Assembly (NCBI GenBank): GCA_032718475.1
Contig: JAUCBJ010001615.1
Span: 1 to 42,757 of the forward strand
Reading direction: 5' to 3'
DNA: 42,757 nucleotides
Source of the DNA: Nemertoderma westbladi
Lineage: Eukaryota > Xenacoelomorpha > Nemertodermatida > Nemertodermatidae
Part shown: piece after piece, positions 10,592-19,665 of the stretch
How the letters are laid out: every line of letters begins with the position of its first letter
Numbering within the stretch: position 1 is the first letter of the stretch
Position numbers and translations under genes: made by a program
Notes under the pieces: model-generated
The model's input: the letters and a program-made list of their open reading frames with translations, nothing else
The model's database searches: none
What the model was told of the DNA's origin: nothing

Positions 10592-10617
10592 CCCCCCCCC
10601 CCCCCCCCCCCCCCCCC
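10592..10617 (+). repeat. Poly-C tract (26 C)
   Basis: An uninterrupted run of 26 C in the DRC3 intron. Shorter C runs occur at 11444-11457 and 41761-41776, and a 10-G run at 41164-41173. The exact length may be affected by assembly or sequencing. Confidence 0.95.
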
Positions 10618-10984
10618 ATTACACTAACTGACTGAATACAGATAGAAATATAATTAACGATATAATTAATGTACATAACTCTAATTGACAAATAGTGAAA
10701 ATGTTGTTCAGCTGTTGTGATTCTAGTTTACTGGTTTTACATTGCCTCTATGCTAGGGAAAAAGGATATCAAAGTGTAGTTGTGGATATTTAATTTCGCG
10801 TTCCATAATGTTGATGAAATGCACATATTTCGCACATCGAATCGTTCCCAAAGTTTTTATTGAACAACTTGATAACAATTATTCATAAGTACAGTAGTTG
10901 CGTTACAATTTTCCAAGCCATTTGGTGGTTATACATACATACATAATATACACCCACATAATAAGTATGTATGTAGGCCTAACC
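10618..10984. other. Intronic AT-rich stretch
   Basis: Part of the large DRC3 intron 10001-15313. No exon, RNA gene or repeat family recognised. Confidence 0.5.
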
Positions 10985-11030
10985 GGCAAAAACACGATGG
11001 ATATATTAATATGTCCACCGTGTTTTTGCC
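10985..11030. repeat. 46-bp near-perfect palindrome
   Basis: GGCAAAAACACG is followed by a short centre and then CGTGTTTTTGCC; the half-sites match at about 21 of 23 positions. It could extrude as a cruciform or be a miniature element. It lies just upstream of the CCAAT-containing foldback elements. Confidence 0.8.
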
Positions 11031-11118
11031 TGCCTCAACTTTAGACAAAAACCACCAGTCTAAAGACAGGTTTGTTATAATTATGCAGAAATCGCAATGT
11101 CAGGTAGATGGCGGCGGG

Positions 11119-11234
11119 TGTTTGAAAAAGGTGGACTGGACACAGAAAACATGGACAACGGACAGACCAATCAGAAACGTATTATGCAAAGCAGTTTGTA
11201 GCAATTGGTCTGTCCACCTTTTTCAAGTTTTCAC
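11119..11234. repeat. CCAAT-containing foldback element, copy 1
   Basis: The ends are inverted: TGAAAAAGGTGGAC at the left and GTCCACCTTTTTCA at the right. The interior has GACCAATCAGAAACGTATTA and an opposing CAATTGGTC, so two divergent CCAAT boxes. Copy 2 follows at 11266-11386. The family is unknown. Confidence 0.75.
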
Positions 11235-11265
11235 TTTCTTAGTTACATAATTGGAAATAAGATGT

Positions 11266-11386
11266 GTTTTTGAAAAAGGTGGACTGGACACATGCACAAA
11301 AAACATAGATAATAGTTTGACCAATCAGAAACGTATTAAAGCAGCTATTTATTAGTGATTGGACTGTCCACCTTTTTCAGGTTTCA
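11266..11386. repeat. CCAAT-containing foldback element, copy 2
   Basis: Same arms (TGAAAAAGGTGGACTGGACA and TGTCCACCTTTTTCA) and the same core GACCAATCAGAAACGTATTA as copy 1, with a divergent spacer and an opposing GTGATTGGAC. The two copies are adjacent and in the same orientation. Confidence 0.75.
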
Positions 11387-11574
11387 ATTATCTACAGTAT
11401 CTATAATGGGCATGCTGGAAGCAGCTGCCATAAGAATGCTATGCCCCCCCCCCCCCCACCCCCGCGCGGATTGCCCCCCTATAGACTTACAGTATAATAA
11501 TAGTAGGTCTAGCGTACCGTACAGCACTTTAACTTGGATTATTGGTTTATTTTTGTGGTTGGGTTAGTTGGTCA

Positions 11575-11720
11575 GGCCCAAAACCTAATTAAAACTGTCA
11601 TTAGCCTTAAAGTCATAACCTTAAAGTCCCGATGCTCTAATCTAAGAAATTTTGTGGAATTTAGGATCCAAAATATTTAAGGTTGGGGTTACATGACAGT
11701 TTTAATTAAGGTTTTGGGCC
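11575..11720. mobile_element. 146-bp MITE-like element with ~27-bp inverted ends
   Basis: The left end GGCCCAAAACC(T)AATTAAAACTGTCA recurs inverted at the right end, with a one-base length difference. The interior is non-coding and AT-rich. Size and structure fit a miniature inverted-repeat element, but no target-site duplication was established. Confidence 0.75.
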
Positions 11721-12083
11721 TCCATTTCCACTTTGAATTAGGGTTTCGGAAAGCCACTCCCAAAATATGGGGACTTATTTACCTCCCTCGCTGCGCTCGG
11801 TCGTTTAATAACAGATCTCGGGATGATTATATTTCCCTCACAGTAAAATAGGTAGTTATTATAATTAACGTTCCAATATTGATGCTAAGGCTTTGTAAGG
11901 CTCAGCTCACAGACTTCGTGTCTTGCCCCATATTATTGAACTATGCCTATTTCGACAACTTCGGTTGGTCACAGTAAGTATGGGATAATAATAACAATAA
12001 TAATCCATAAAAACCTTCTGAAATTTTTCGAAAAACGTGGACAGAGCTGCTATAATGTGCATATTAATCTCTGATTGGTCAAT

Positions 12084-12262
12084 TCATTGCCTGTTCTTTC
12101 TCAAACCAGTCCACCTTATTCAAATTTGAAAAAGGAAAAAGGTGGACAACAAAGCTGAAAACGGCGGACATGCTGTGTGACGCAAATCGCCCGTGATTGG
12201 TCAGTCCATTGTCCTGTGTCCAGTCCACACACCTGATGGTGGCGGCGGGAAATACAAACGAC
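12084..12262 (+). promoter_or_regulatory. CCAAT / GGCGGGAA-rich region upstream of ELP3
   Basis: A third, rearranged relative of the CCAAT foldback elements. It holds AAAAAGGTGGAC, ATTGGTCA twice (an inverted CCAAT box) and GTGTCCAGTCCAC, and it ends in GGCGGCGGGAA, which contains an E2F-like GGCGGGAA. It lies about 1.1 kb upstream of the ELP3 start on the same strand, so it may hold the ELP3 promoter. A donor-like GCAG|GTAAGG at about 12559-12568 could end a non-coding first exon. All of this is inference from motifs. Confidence 0.35.
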
Positions 12263-12758
12263 CTGTACATAAACAGTAGGCCTAAGAAAACAAACATTGC
12301 TTTCGGCTGTTATACCTTTCAGTCCAGTCTTTCTGTCTTTCGGTCAGCAGTCAGCGGAGTCAGGGTCTGGGACTCAGAGTGTTGGCGATTGCATCACCTC
12401 CGCATTGTTGGAGAAGACAGACGATCGAGATGTTGACGTTGAGGCGTCCACATATACGTACGTAGGTCAGTAGGTGGTAGGCCAGGCCCTACAGTCAGAC
12501 AGTAGGCCTATACAGACACATACGTTGTCTGTCAGTCTGCTGGTCTGTGTTACAGTGTAAGCAGGTAAGGGCGGCACGGGGGCTTGGTGCCTGTAGCTTT
12601 ACTCCTGTACTTTACAGCTTTAGTAGAAACAGTAAAAACTATTAAGTCTGAACAGCTGAAAGTCCGGGTCAGACAGTACCGTTACGTCTGTTTGTCTGTC
12701 AGCACGTACCGGTATTGAGGTTGTAAAGTTGAGGTGCAAGGTGCCAATGCCAAGCATG

Positions 12759-12806
12759 GCCTACTATATACAGATATGAGATATAATTATATACATATAG
12801 TAGGCC
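12759..12806. repeat. Hairpin-forming inverted repeat
   Basis: GGCCTACTATAT and ATATAGTAGGCC flank an AT-rich loop of about 24 nt in the presumed ELP3 5' leader. Its function is unknown. Confidence 0.6.
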
Positions 12807-12939
12807 ATGTGCCAAGGTACCGGTCCGGTCTGCCGGTAGGCCTCGTATCATTACCGGTACACTTTACTGCTTTACCGTATTCGTTGTCACTTCTGCACTT
12901 GTTTTTTTGTCACTGTCAGTGGTCAGACTATTCAGACTT

Positions 12940-13199
12940 GTCGCAGTGTCCGAGTGGATACGGCGCCTGAACTGCTTACACAATAGTGTTTGGTGGCGCA
13001 GGTTCGAATCCGACTAAAGGCTGTAGAAATTTCGCACTGTTGTGTCCCTAGGCAAGACACTTTAGACATTAGTGCCTACGTCAACCCAGCGGTATAATGG
13101 GAACCTGGCTTTGCTGGGGTAATGATAATAAAAGCGCTTTGAGTATGCTGAGCGTAGAAAAGCGCCATATAAATAACCAATATTATATTATTATTATAG
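12940..13199 (+). mobile_element. tRNA-derived SINE in the ELP3 5' flank
   Basis: The head has GTGTCCGAGTGGATACGG (A box) and CAGGTTCGAATCC (B box at about 13000-13012), spaced as in a class II (Leu/Ser-like) tRNA. The tail is AAAGCGCTTTGAG, GTAGAAAAGCGCCATATAAA and a short AT repeat, a 3' end shared by several SINE/LINE families of aquatic animals. It lies in ELP3 orientation, 170 bp upstream of the ATG, so it may be part of the 5' leader. Confidence 0.85.
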
Positions 13200-13369
13200 A
13201 CTGTCAGATTACAGCATTTCCTGAATTTACTGCATACTGTTAGATTTCGATTTCGTAAGTTTACAGATTACCGGTACGCGGTACGTCAGTAGGTACGGTA
13301 CCGGTACATTAATTTAATATACAACAATCTGACAACTGACACTAAAACTGGAAATCTGCAAATGCTGAA

Positions 13370-15046
13370 ATGGGTAAACCCAAACGCATTTCGGACGGTT
13401 CATCTCCACGGGAGCAAATGTTCCTAGTTGTTGGCGACATCGTAAAGGAGTTGATAGTCGCCCACAAAGAAGGAAAAAACTTAAACTTAAACAAACTAAA
13501 GTGTGAGGCCTCTGCGCGGTACGGGTTGGCTTCGCAACCCAAACTGGTAGAGATAATAGCGGCGGTACCGCGTGAGTACCGTACCGCATTGGTACCGCGA
13601 CTCCGCGCGAAACCAGTACGAACCGCCAGCGGGATCGCCGTAGTCGCGGTTATGTGTAAACCACATCGCTGCCCGCACATCAGTATGACCGGCAACGTGT
13701 GCGTTTACTGTCCGGGGGGGCCGGACTCTGACTTCGAGTACTCCACGCAGTCGTACACAGGCTACGAGCCGACCTCGATGCGAGCCATCCGAGCGCGGTA
13801 CAACCCGTATCTACAGACGCGGAATCGGGTCGACCAACTCCGACAGCTGGGACACTCTGTGGATAAAGTCGAGTTTATTATTATGGGCGGCACTTTTATG
13901 TGTCTCTCCGAGGCCTACCGGGACTACTTTATACGGAATCTACACGACGCCCTTAGCGGGCACACTAGCAACTCAGTGTCCGAAGCAGTTCGCTTCTCAG
14001 AGCGCAGTAACTCTAAGTGTATCGGTATCACCATAGAAACACGACCGGATTACTGTCTACGCAGACACCTATCCGCTATGCTGCAGTACGGATGTACCCG
14101 GTTGGAGATAGGCGTACAGAGTGTCTACGAGGACGTTGCTAGGGATACCAACCGAGGTCACACAGTGCGCGCTACCACCGAGAGCTTCCAACTGAGTAAG
14201 GACGCCGGTTTCAAGGTGGTCTCTCATATGATGCCGGATCTCCCCAACGTGGGTTGGGAACGGGACATCGACGGGTTCATCGAACTATTCGAGAACCCAG
14301 AGTTCCGACCCGACGGGTTGAAGATTTACCCGACGCTGGTGATCCGAGGAACCGGGTTGTACGAACTGTGGAAGACAGGGAGGTATAAAAGCTACCCGCC
14401 AGCTATGCTGGTTGACTTGGTCTCCCGGATACTGTCCCTTGTCCCGCCGTGGACCCGAGTCTACCGGGTACAACGGGACATCCCCATGCCATTAGTGACC
14501 TCGGGCGTGGAGCACGGGAATCTGCGGGAGCTAGCCCTGCAGCGGATGGCGGACCTCGGCTTGCGGTGTCGGGACGTCCGGACACGGGAGGTCGGCATTC
14601 AGGAGATACACAACTCGGTGCGTCCGTACCACACGGAGTTAGTGCGGAGGGAGTATTGGGCGAACGGCGGGTGGGAGACCTTCCTATCCTACGAGGACGC
14701 TGAACAGGACATACTGATTGGTCTACTCAGACTGCGGCAATGCTCACCAGATACATACAGACCCGAGTTGTTACCTAGTGACGGTCGCACGGTCTCTATA
14801 GTTCGGGAACTACACGTCTACGGGTCCGTTGTTCCCGTGAGTTCCCGAGATCCCGGGAAGTTCCAACACCAGGGGTTCGGAACCTTGTTGATGGAGGAGG
14901 CGGAACGCATTGCGTGTGAGGAACACGGTTCTTATAAACTCGCCGTTATATCGGGGGTGGGAACGAGGAATTATTACAAGAAGTTGGGATACTGTCTAGA
15001 TGGAGTTTATATGACCAAATTATTGGATTACCAACAATTTATTTAA
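13370..15046 (+). CDS. ELP3: Elongator complex catalytic subunit 3 (ELP3), intronless
   Basis: A 558-residue uninterrupted frame, close to the usual ELP3 length of about 550. ELP3 is the catalytic subunit of Elongator, which makes the cm5U precursor of wobble-uridine modifications in tRNA using SAM and acetyl-CoA. The radical-SAM cysteines are visible as C101-x9-C111-x2-C114 in [19 protein letters not shown]. Other family blocks are [19 protein letters not shown] (122-140), ETRPDYC (223-229), RDTNRGHTV (258-266) and [11 protein letters not shown] (364-374). The C-terminal GNAT domain shows [14 protein letters not shown] (491-504, acetyl-CoA loop) and [14 protein letters not shown] (528-541). 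The start has G at -3 and G at +4; an ATG 8 nt upstream is out of frame and in poorer context. The gene is intronless, clearly more GC-rich than its surroundings, and nested antisense in a DRC3 intron. It looks fully functional, possibly of retrogene origin. Confidence 0.97.
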   Translation: MGKPKRISDGSSPREQMFLVVGDIVKELIVAHKEGKNLNLNKLKCEASARYGLASQPKLVEIIAAVPREYRTALVPRLRAKPVRTASGIAVVAVMCKPHRCPHISMTGNVCVYCPGGPDSDFEYSTQSYTGYEPTSMRAIRARYNPYLQTRNRVDQLRQLGHSVDKVEFIIMGGTFMCLSEAYRDYFIRNLHDALSGHTSNSVSEAVRFSERSNSKCIGITIETRPDYCLRRHLSAMLQYGCTRLEIGVQSVYEDVARDTNRGHTVRATTESFQLSKDAGFKVVSHMMPDLPNVGWERDIDGFIELFENPEFRPDGLKIYPTLVIRGTGLYELWKTGRYKSYPPAMLVDLVSRILSLVPPWTRVYRVQRDIPMPLVTSGVEHGNLRELALQRMADLGLRCRDVRTREVGIQEIHNSVRPYHTELVRREYWANGGWETFLSYEDAEQDILIGLLRLRQCSPDTYRPELLPSDGRTVSIVRELHVYGSVVPVSSRDPGKFQHQGFGTLLMEEAERIACEEHGSYKLAVISGVGTRNYYKKLGYCLDGVYMTKLLDYQQFI

Positions 15047-15093
15047 TAATTCAGTTTATTCTGTAATTATTTATTTGATTTTTTCGAGGTGTA

Positions 15094-15099
15094 ATTAAA
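15094..15099 (+). terminator. ELP3 polyadenylation signal ATTAAA
   Basis: The common variant hexamer ATTAAA lies 48 nt after the ELP3 stop. The transcript would end just before the donor repeats of DRC3 exon 15314-15475. Confidence 0.5.
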
Positions 15100-15148
15100 T
15101 ATTAATAGTACTGTTCGAAATAGATTGCGGTTGAGCTTGTTTATATGC

Positions 15149-15330
15149 ACTAACCTGGGTCTGGGCTGGGTTGATGGGTTGGATATAAGAAACACACGTA
15201 CACGCACGAACACACTCACATGGGTTAGATCTAAGGAACACATACATATGGCTGTATGGGTTAGATCCTATAGAACACACTCACATGGGCTAGATCCTAT
15301 TGAACACACTCACCTGGGTTAGATCTAAGA
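15149..15330 (-). repeat. ~29-bp exon-anchored donor repeat (about 5 units)
   Basis: In DRC3 orientation the first unit is the real junction GATCTAACCCAG|GTGAGTGTGTTC. It recurs downstream with ACCCAT|GTGAGTGTGTTC at two sites, a diverged copy with an 8-bp insertion, and a terminal ACCCAG|GTTAGTG at about 15149-15160. The units are 28, 29, 37 and 28 bp, followed by a degenerate block. The genuine exon end is at 15314. Confidence 0.9.
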
Positions 15331-15475
15331 ACGCTGATTTCTTATATTCCAGAAAGTCGTTTATTGTTTCTGCACATCTGTTAGCGTTTTGTGTTTTGGC
15401 ATCTTGCAGAGAGGCGAAAAAGTCCTGTACCTCTTCGGAACGCTTTTTGTGTTGTTTCAGTCCGTATTCAAAAAG
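15314..15475 (-). CDS. DRC3: DRC3 exon beginning LFEYGLKQ
   Basis: The acceptor is TTTTCCCCTTAG|CTTTTTG and the donor is ACCCAG|GTGAGT. The exon is 162 nt, phase 0, 54 residues: LFEYGLKQHKKRSEEVQDFF, a helical middle with ANRCAETINDFLEYKKS, then AFLDLTQ. It matches the coiled-coil part of DRC3 just after the conserved LPGxEE segment. The preceding exon lies 25,357 bp upstream in the gene, across two satellites, yet the phase and the family alignment join without a gap. Confidence 0.9.
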
Positions 15476-15545
15476 CTAAGGGGAAAATTTTAATTAAACT
15501 TTCCTACAAGAATCACATGTGCGTATTTCATACCTTGGCAAAAGA

Positions 15546-17860
15546 ACTTACTGTACGTGTAAAGGGTTAACTTACTGTACGTGTAAAGGGCTAACTTACT
15601 GTACGTGTAAAGGGCTAACTTACTGTACGTGTAAAGGGTTAACTTACTGTACGTGTAAAGGGTTAACTTACTGTACGTGTAAAGGGTTAACTTACTGTAC
15701 GTGTAAAGGGTTAACTTACTGTACGTGTAAAGGGTTAACTTACTGTACGTGTAAAGGGTTAACTTACTGTACGTGTAAAGGGTTAACTTACTGTACTTGT
15801 AAGGGGTTAACTTACTGTACGTGTAAAGGGTTAACTTACTGTACGTGTAAAGGGTTAACTTACTGTACGTGTAAAGGGTTAACTTACTGTACGTGTGAAG
15901 GGTTAACTTACTGTACGTGTAAAGGGTTAACTTACTGTACGTGTAAAGGGTTAACTTACTGTACGTGTAAAGGGTTAACTTACTGTACGTGTAAAGGGTT
16001 AACTTACTGTACGTGTAAAGGGTTAACTTACTGTACGTGTAAAGGGTTAACTTACTGTACGTGTAAAGGGTTAACTTACTGTACGTGTAAAGGGCTAACT
16101 TACTGTACGTGTAAAGGGTTAACTTACTGTACGGAACGTGTAAAGGGTTAACTTACTGTACGTGTAAAGGGTTAACTTACTGTACGTGTAAAGGGTTAAC
16201 TTACTGTACGTGTAAAGGTTAACTTACTGTACGTGTAAAGGGTTAACTTACTGTACGTGTAAAGGGTTAGTGTAAAGGGTTAACTTACTATACGTGTAAA
16301 GGGTTAACTTACTGTACGTGTAAAGGGTTAACTTACTGTACGTGTAAAGGGTTAACTTACTGTACGTGGAAAGGGTTAACTTACTGTACGTGTAAAGGGT
16401 TAACTTACTGTACGTGTAAATGGTTAACTTACTGTACATGTAAAGGGTTAACTTACTGTACCTGTAAAGGGTTAACTTACTGTACGTGTAAAGGGTTAAC
16501 TTACTGTACGTGTAAAGGGTTAAATTACTGTACGTGTAAAGGGTTAACTTACTGTACGTGTAAAGGGTTAACTTACTGTACGTGTAAAGGGTTAACTTAC
16601 TGTACGTGTAAAGGGTTAACTTACTGTACGTGTAAAGGGTTAACTTACTGTAAGTGTAAAGGGTTAACTTACCGTACGTGTAAAGGGTTAACTTACTGTA
16701 CTTGTTGTAAAGGGTTAACTTACTGTACGTGTAAAGGGTTAACTTACTGTACGTGTAAAGGGTTAACTTACTGTACGTGTAAAGGGTTACCTTACTGTAC
16801 GTGTAAAGGGTTAACTTACTGTACGTGTAAGGGTTAACTTACTGTACGTGTAAAGGGTTAACTTACTGTACGTGTAAAGGGTTAACTTACTGTACGTGTA
16901 AAGGGTTAACTTACTGTACTTGTAAAGGGTTAACTTACTGTACGTGTAAAGGGTTAACTTACTGTACGTATTAAGGGTTAACTTACTGTAAAGGGCTAAC
17001 TTACTGTACGTGTAAAGGGTTAACTTACTGTACGTGTAAAGGGTTAGTGTAAAGGGTTAACTTACTGTACTTGTAAAGGGTTAACTTACTGTACGTGTAA
17101 AGGGCTAACTTACTGTACGTGTAAAGGGTTAACTTACTGTACGTGTAAAGGGTTAACTTACTGTACGTGTAAAGGGTCAACTTACTGTGCGTGCAAAGGG
17201 TTAGTGTAAAGGGTTAACTTACTGTACGTGTAAAGGGTTAACTTACTGTACGTGTAAAGGGTTAACTTACTGTACGTGTAAAGGGTTAACTTACTGTACG
17301 TGTAAAGGGTTAACTTACTGTGCTTGCAAAGGGTTAGTGTAAAGGGTTAACTTATTGTACGTGTAAAGGGCTAACTTACTGTACGTGTAAGGGTTAACTT
17401 ACTGTACGTGTAAAGGGTTAACTTACTGTACGTGTAAAGGGTTAACTTACTGTACGTGTAAAGGGTTAACTTACTGTACGTGTAAAGGGTTAGTGTAAAG
17501 GGTTAACTTACTGTACTTGTAAAGGGTTAACTTACTGTACGTGTAAAGGGCTAACTTACTGTACGTGTAAAGGGTTAACTTACTGTACGTGTACAGGGTT
17601 AACTTACTGTACGTGTAAAGGGTTAACTTACTGTACGTGTAAAGGGTTAGTGTAAAGGGTTAACTTACTGTACGTGTAAAGGGTTAACTTACTGTACGTG
17701 TAAAGGGTTAACTTACTGTACGCGTAAAGGGCTAACTTACTGTACGTGTAAAGGGTTAACTTACTGTACGTGTAAAGGGTTAACTTACTGTACGTGTAAA
17801 GGGTTAACTTACTGTACGTGTAAAGGGTTAACGTACTGTACGTGTAAATGGTTAACTTAC
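15546..17860. repeat. 24-bp minisatellite, about 95 units
   Basis: Units of 24 bp read on the + strand as TTACTGTACGTG then TAAAGGGTTAAC. Irregular units with an extra GGGTTAGTGTAAA recur several times (for example near 16266, 17041, 17208, 17335, 17490 and 17645). On the - strand (DRC3 sense) each unit contains ACA|GTAAGT, a consensus-like 5' splice site, followed by TTAACC. It lies at the 3' end of the 25-kb DRC3 intron, immediately before exon 15314-15475. The + strand frame of (TYCTCKGL)n is open only because 24 is a multiple of 3. Confidence 0.95.
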
Positions 17861-17984
17861 AGGCGGCAATGTGAATGAAAATGTCGGAGTTACAATCTTG
17901 ATACATAATTAAGTAAAATGATTTACTGAATTTAAGTACTTGTGTAGGCCTATAGATACTAGATTACTTCTTGAATTCCTACTC
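17861..17984. other. Unique spacer between the two large satellites
   Basis: 124 bp of non-repetitive DNA. On the - strand it ends in TTGCCGCCT|GTAAGT at the first 24-bp unit, so a small alternative exon ending here is conceivable. No family match or needed residues support one. Confidence 0.6.
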
Positions 17985-18956
17985 TTTGAACACCTCCAGT
18001 GGTTCCTCCCTACCTGTATAGATATCCTATTACGCATTTCATTGTTTGAACTCCTCCAATGTGGTTCCTCCCTACCTGTATAGATATACTAGTACACTTT
18101 TCTTTGAACTCCTCCTGTGTAGTTCCTCCCTACCTGTATAGATACTAGTACACTTTTCTTTGAAGGCCTCCAGTGGTTCCTCCCTACCGGTATAGATATA
18201 CTAGTACACTTTTCTTTGATCTCCTCCAGTGGTTCCTCCCTACATGTATAGATATACTAGTACACTTTTCTTTGACCTCCTCCAGTGGTTCCTCCCTACC
18301 TGTATAGATATACTAGTACACTTTTCTTTGATCTCCTCCAGTGGTTCCTCCCTACCTGTATAGATATACTAGTACACTTTTCTTTGAACTCCTCCTGTGT
18401 AGTTCCTCCCTACCTGTATAGATACTAGTACACTTTTCTTTGAAGGCCTCCAGTGGTTCCTCCCTACCGGTATAGATATACTAGTACACTTTTCTTTGAC
18501 CTCCTCCAGTGGTCCCTCCCTACCTGTATATATATACTAGTACACTTTTCTTTGATCTCCTCCAGTGGTTCCTCCCTACCTGTATAGATATACTAGTACA
18601 CTTTTCTTTGACCTCCTCCAGTGGTTCCTCCCTACCTGTATAGATATACTAGTACACTTTTCTTTGAACTCCTCCAGTGGTTCCTCCCTACCTGTATAGA
18701 TATACTAGTACACTTTTCTTTGAACTCCTCCTGTGTAGTTCCTCCCTACCTGTATAGATACTAGTACACTTTTCTTTGAAGGCCTCCAGTGGTTGCTCCC
18801 TACCGGTATAGATATACTAGTACACTTTTCTTTGATCTCCTCCAGTGGTTCCTCCCTACCTGTATAGATATACTAGTACACTTTTCTTTGACCTCCTCCA
18901 GTGGTCCCTCCCTACCTGTATAGATATACTAGTACACTTTTCTTTGATCTCCTCCA

Positions 18957-19665
18957 GTGGTTCCTCCCTACCTGTATAGATATACTAGTACACTTTTCTT
19001 TGAACTCCTCCAGTGGTTGCTCCCTACCGGTATAGATATACTAGTAGTGTGGATGAGTTTCTTTGAACTCATCCAGTGGTTCCTTCCTACCTGTATAGAT
19101 ATACTAGTACACTTTTCTTTGAAGGCCTCCAGTGGTTCCTCCCTACCGGTATAGATATACTAGTACACTTTTCTTTGAACTCCTCCAGTGGTTCCTCCCT
19201 ACCTGTATAGATATACTAGTACACTTTTCTTTGAACTCCTCCAGTGGTTCCTCCCTATCGGTATAGATATACTAGTACACTTTTCTTTGACCGCCTCCAG
19301 TGGTTCCTCCCTACCGGTATAGATATACTAGTACACTTTTCTTTGACCTCCTCCAGTGGTCCCTCCCTACCTGTATAGATATACTAGTACACTTTTCTTT
19401 GATCTCCTCCAGTGGTTCCTCCCTACCTGTATAGATATACTAGTACACTTTTCTTTGAACTCCTCCAGTGGTCCCTCCCTACCTGTATAGATATACTAGT
19501 ACACTTTTCTTTGAACTCCTCCAGTGGTTGCTCCCTACCGGTATAGATATACTAGTAGTGTGGATGAGTTTCTTTGAACTCATCCAGTGGTTCCTTCCTA
19601 CCTGTATAGATATACTAGTACACTTTTCTTTGAAGGCCTCCAGTGGTTCCTCCCTACCGGTATAG
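18957..19665. repeat. 511-bp tandem duplication inside the 56-bp satellite
   Basis: The block 18957-19154 recurs with the same rare GTGTGGATGAG variant at 19468-19665, an offset of 511 bp (about nine units). It shows local unequal exchange in the older part of the array. Confidence 0.7.

Noticed and set aside
15519-16151. 210-residue + strand frame made of TYCTCKGL repeats
   Set aside because: It is open only because the 24-bp unit is a multiple of 3; it breaks at the first irregular unit and has no protein family.
15546-17860. Telomere-like GGGTTAA repeats
   Set aside because: The 24-bp unit contains GGGTTAA only once and is not a simple telomeric hexamer; the array sits inside a gene intron.
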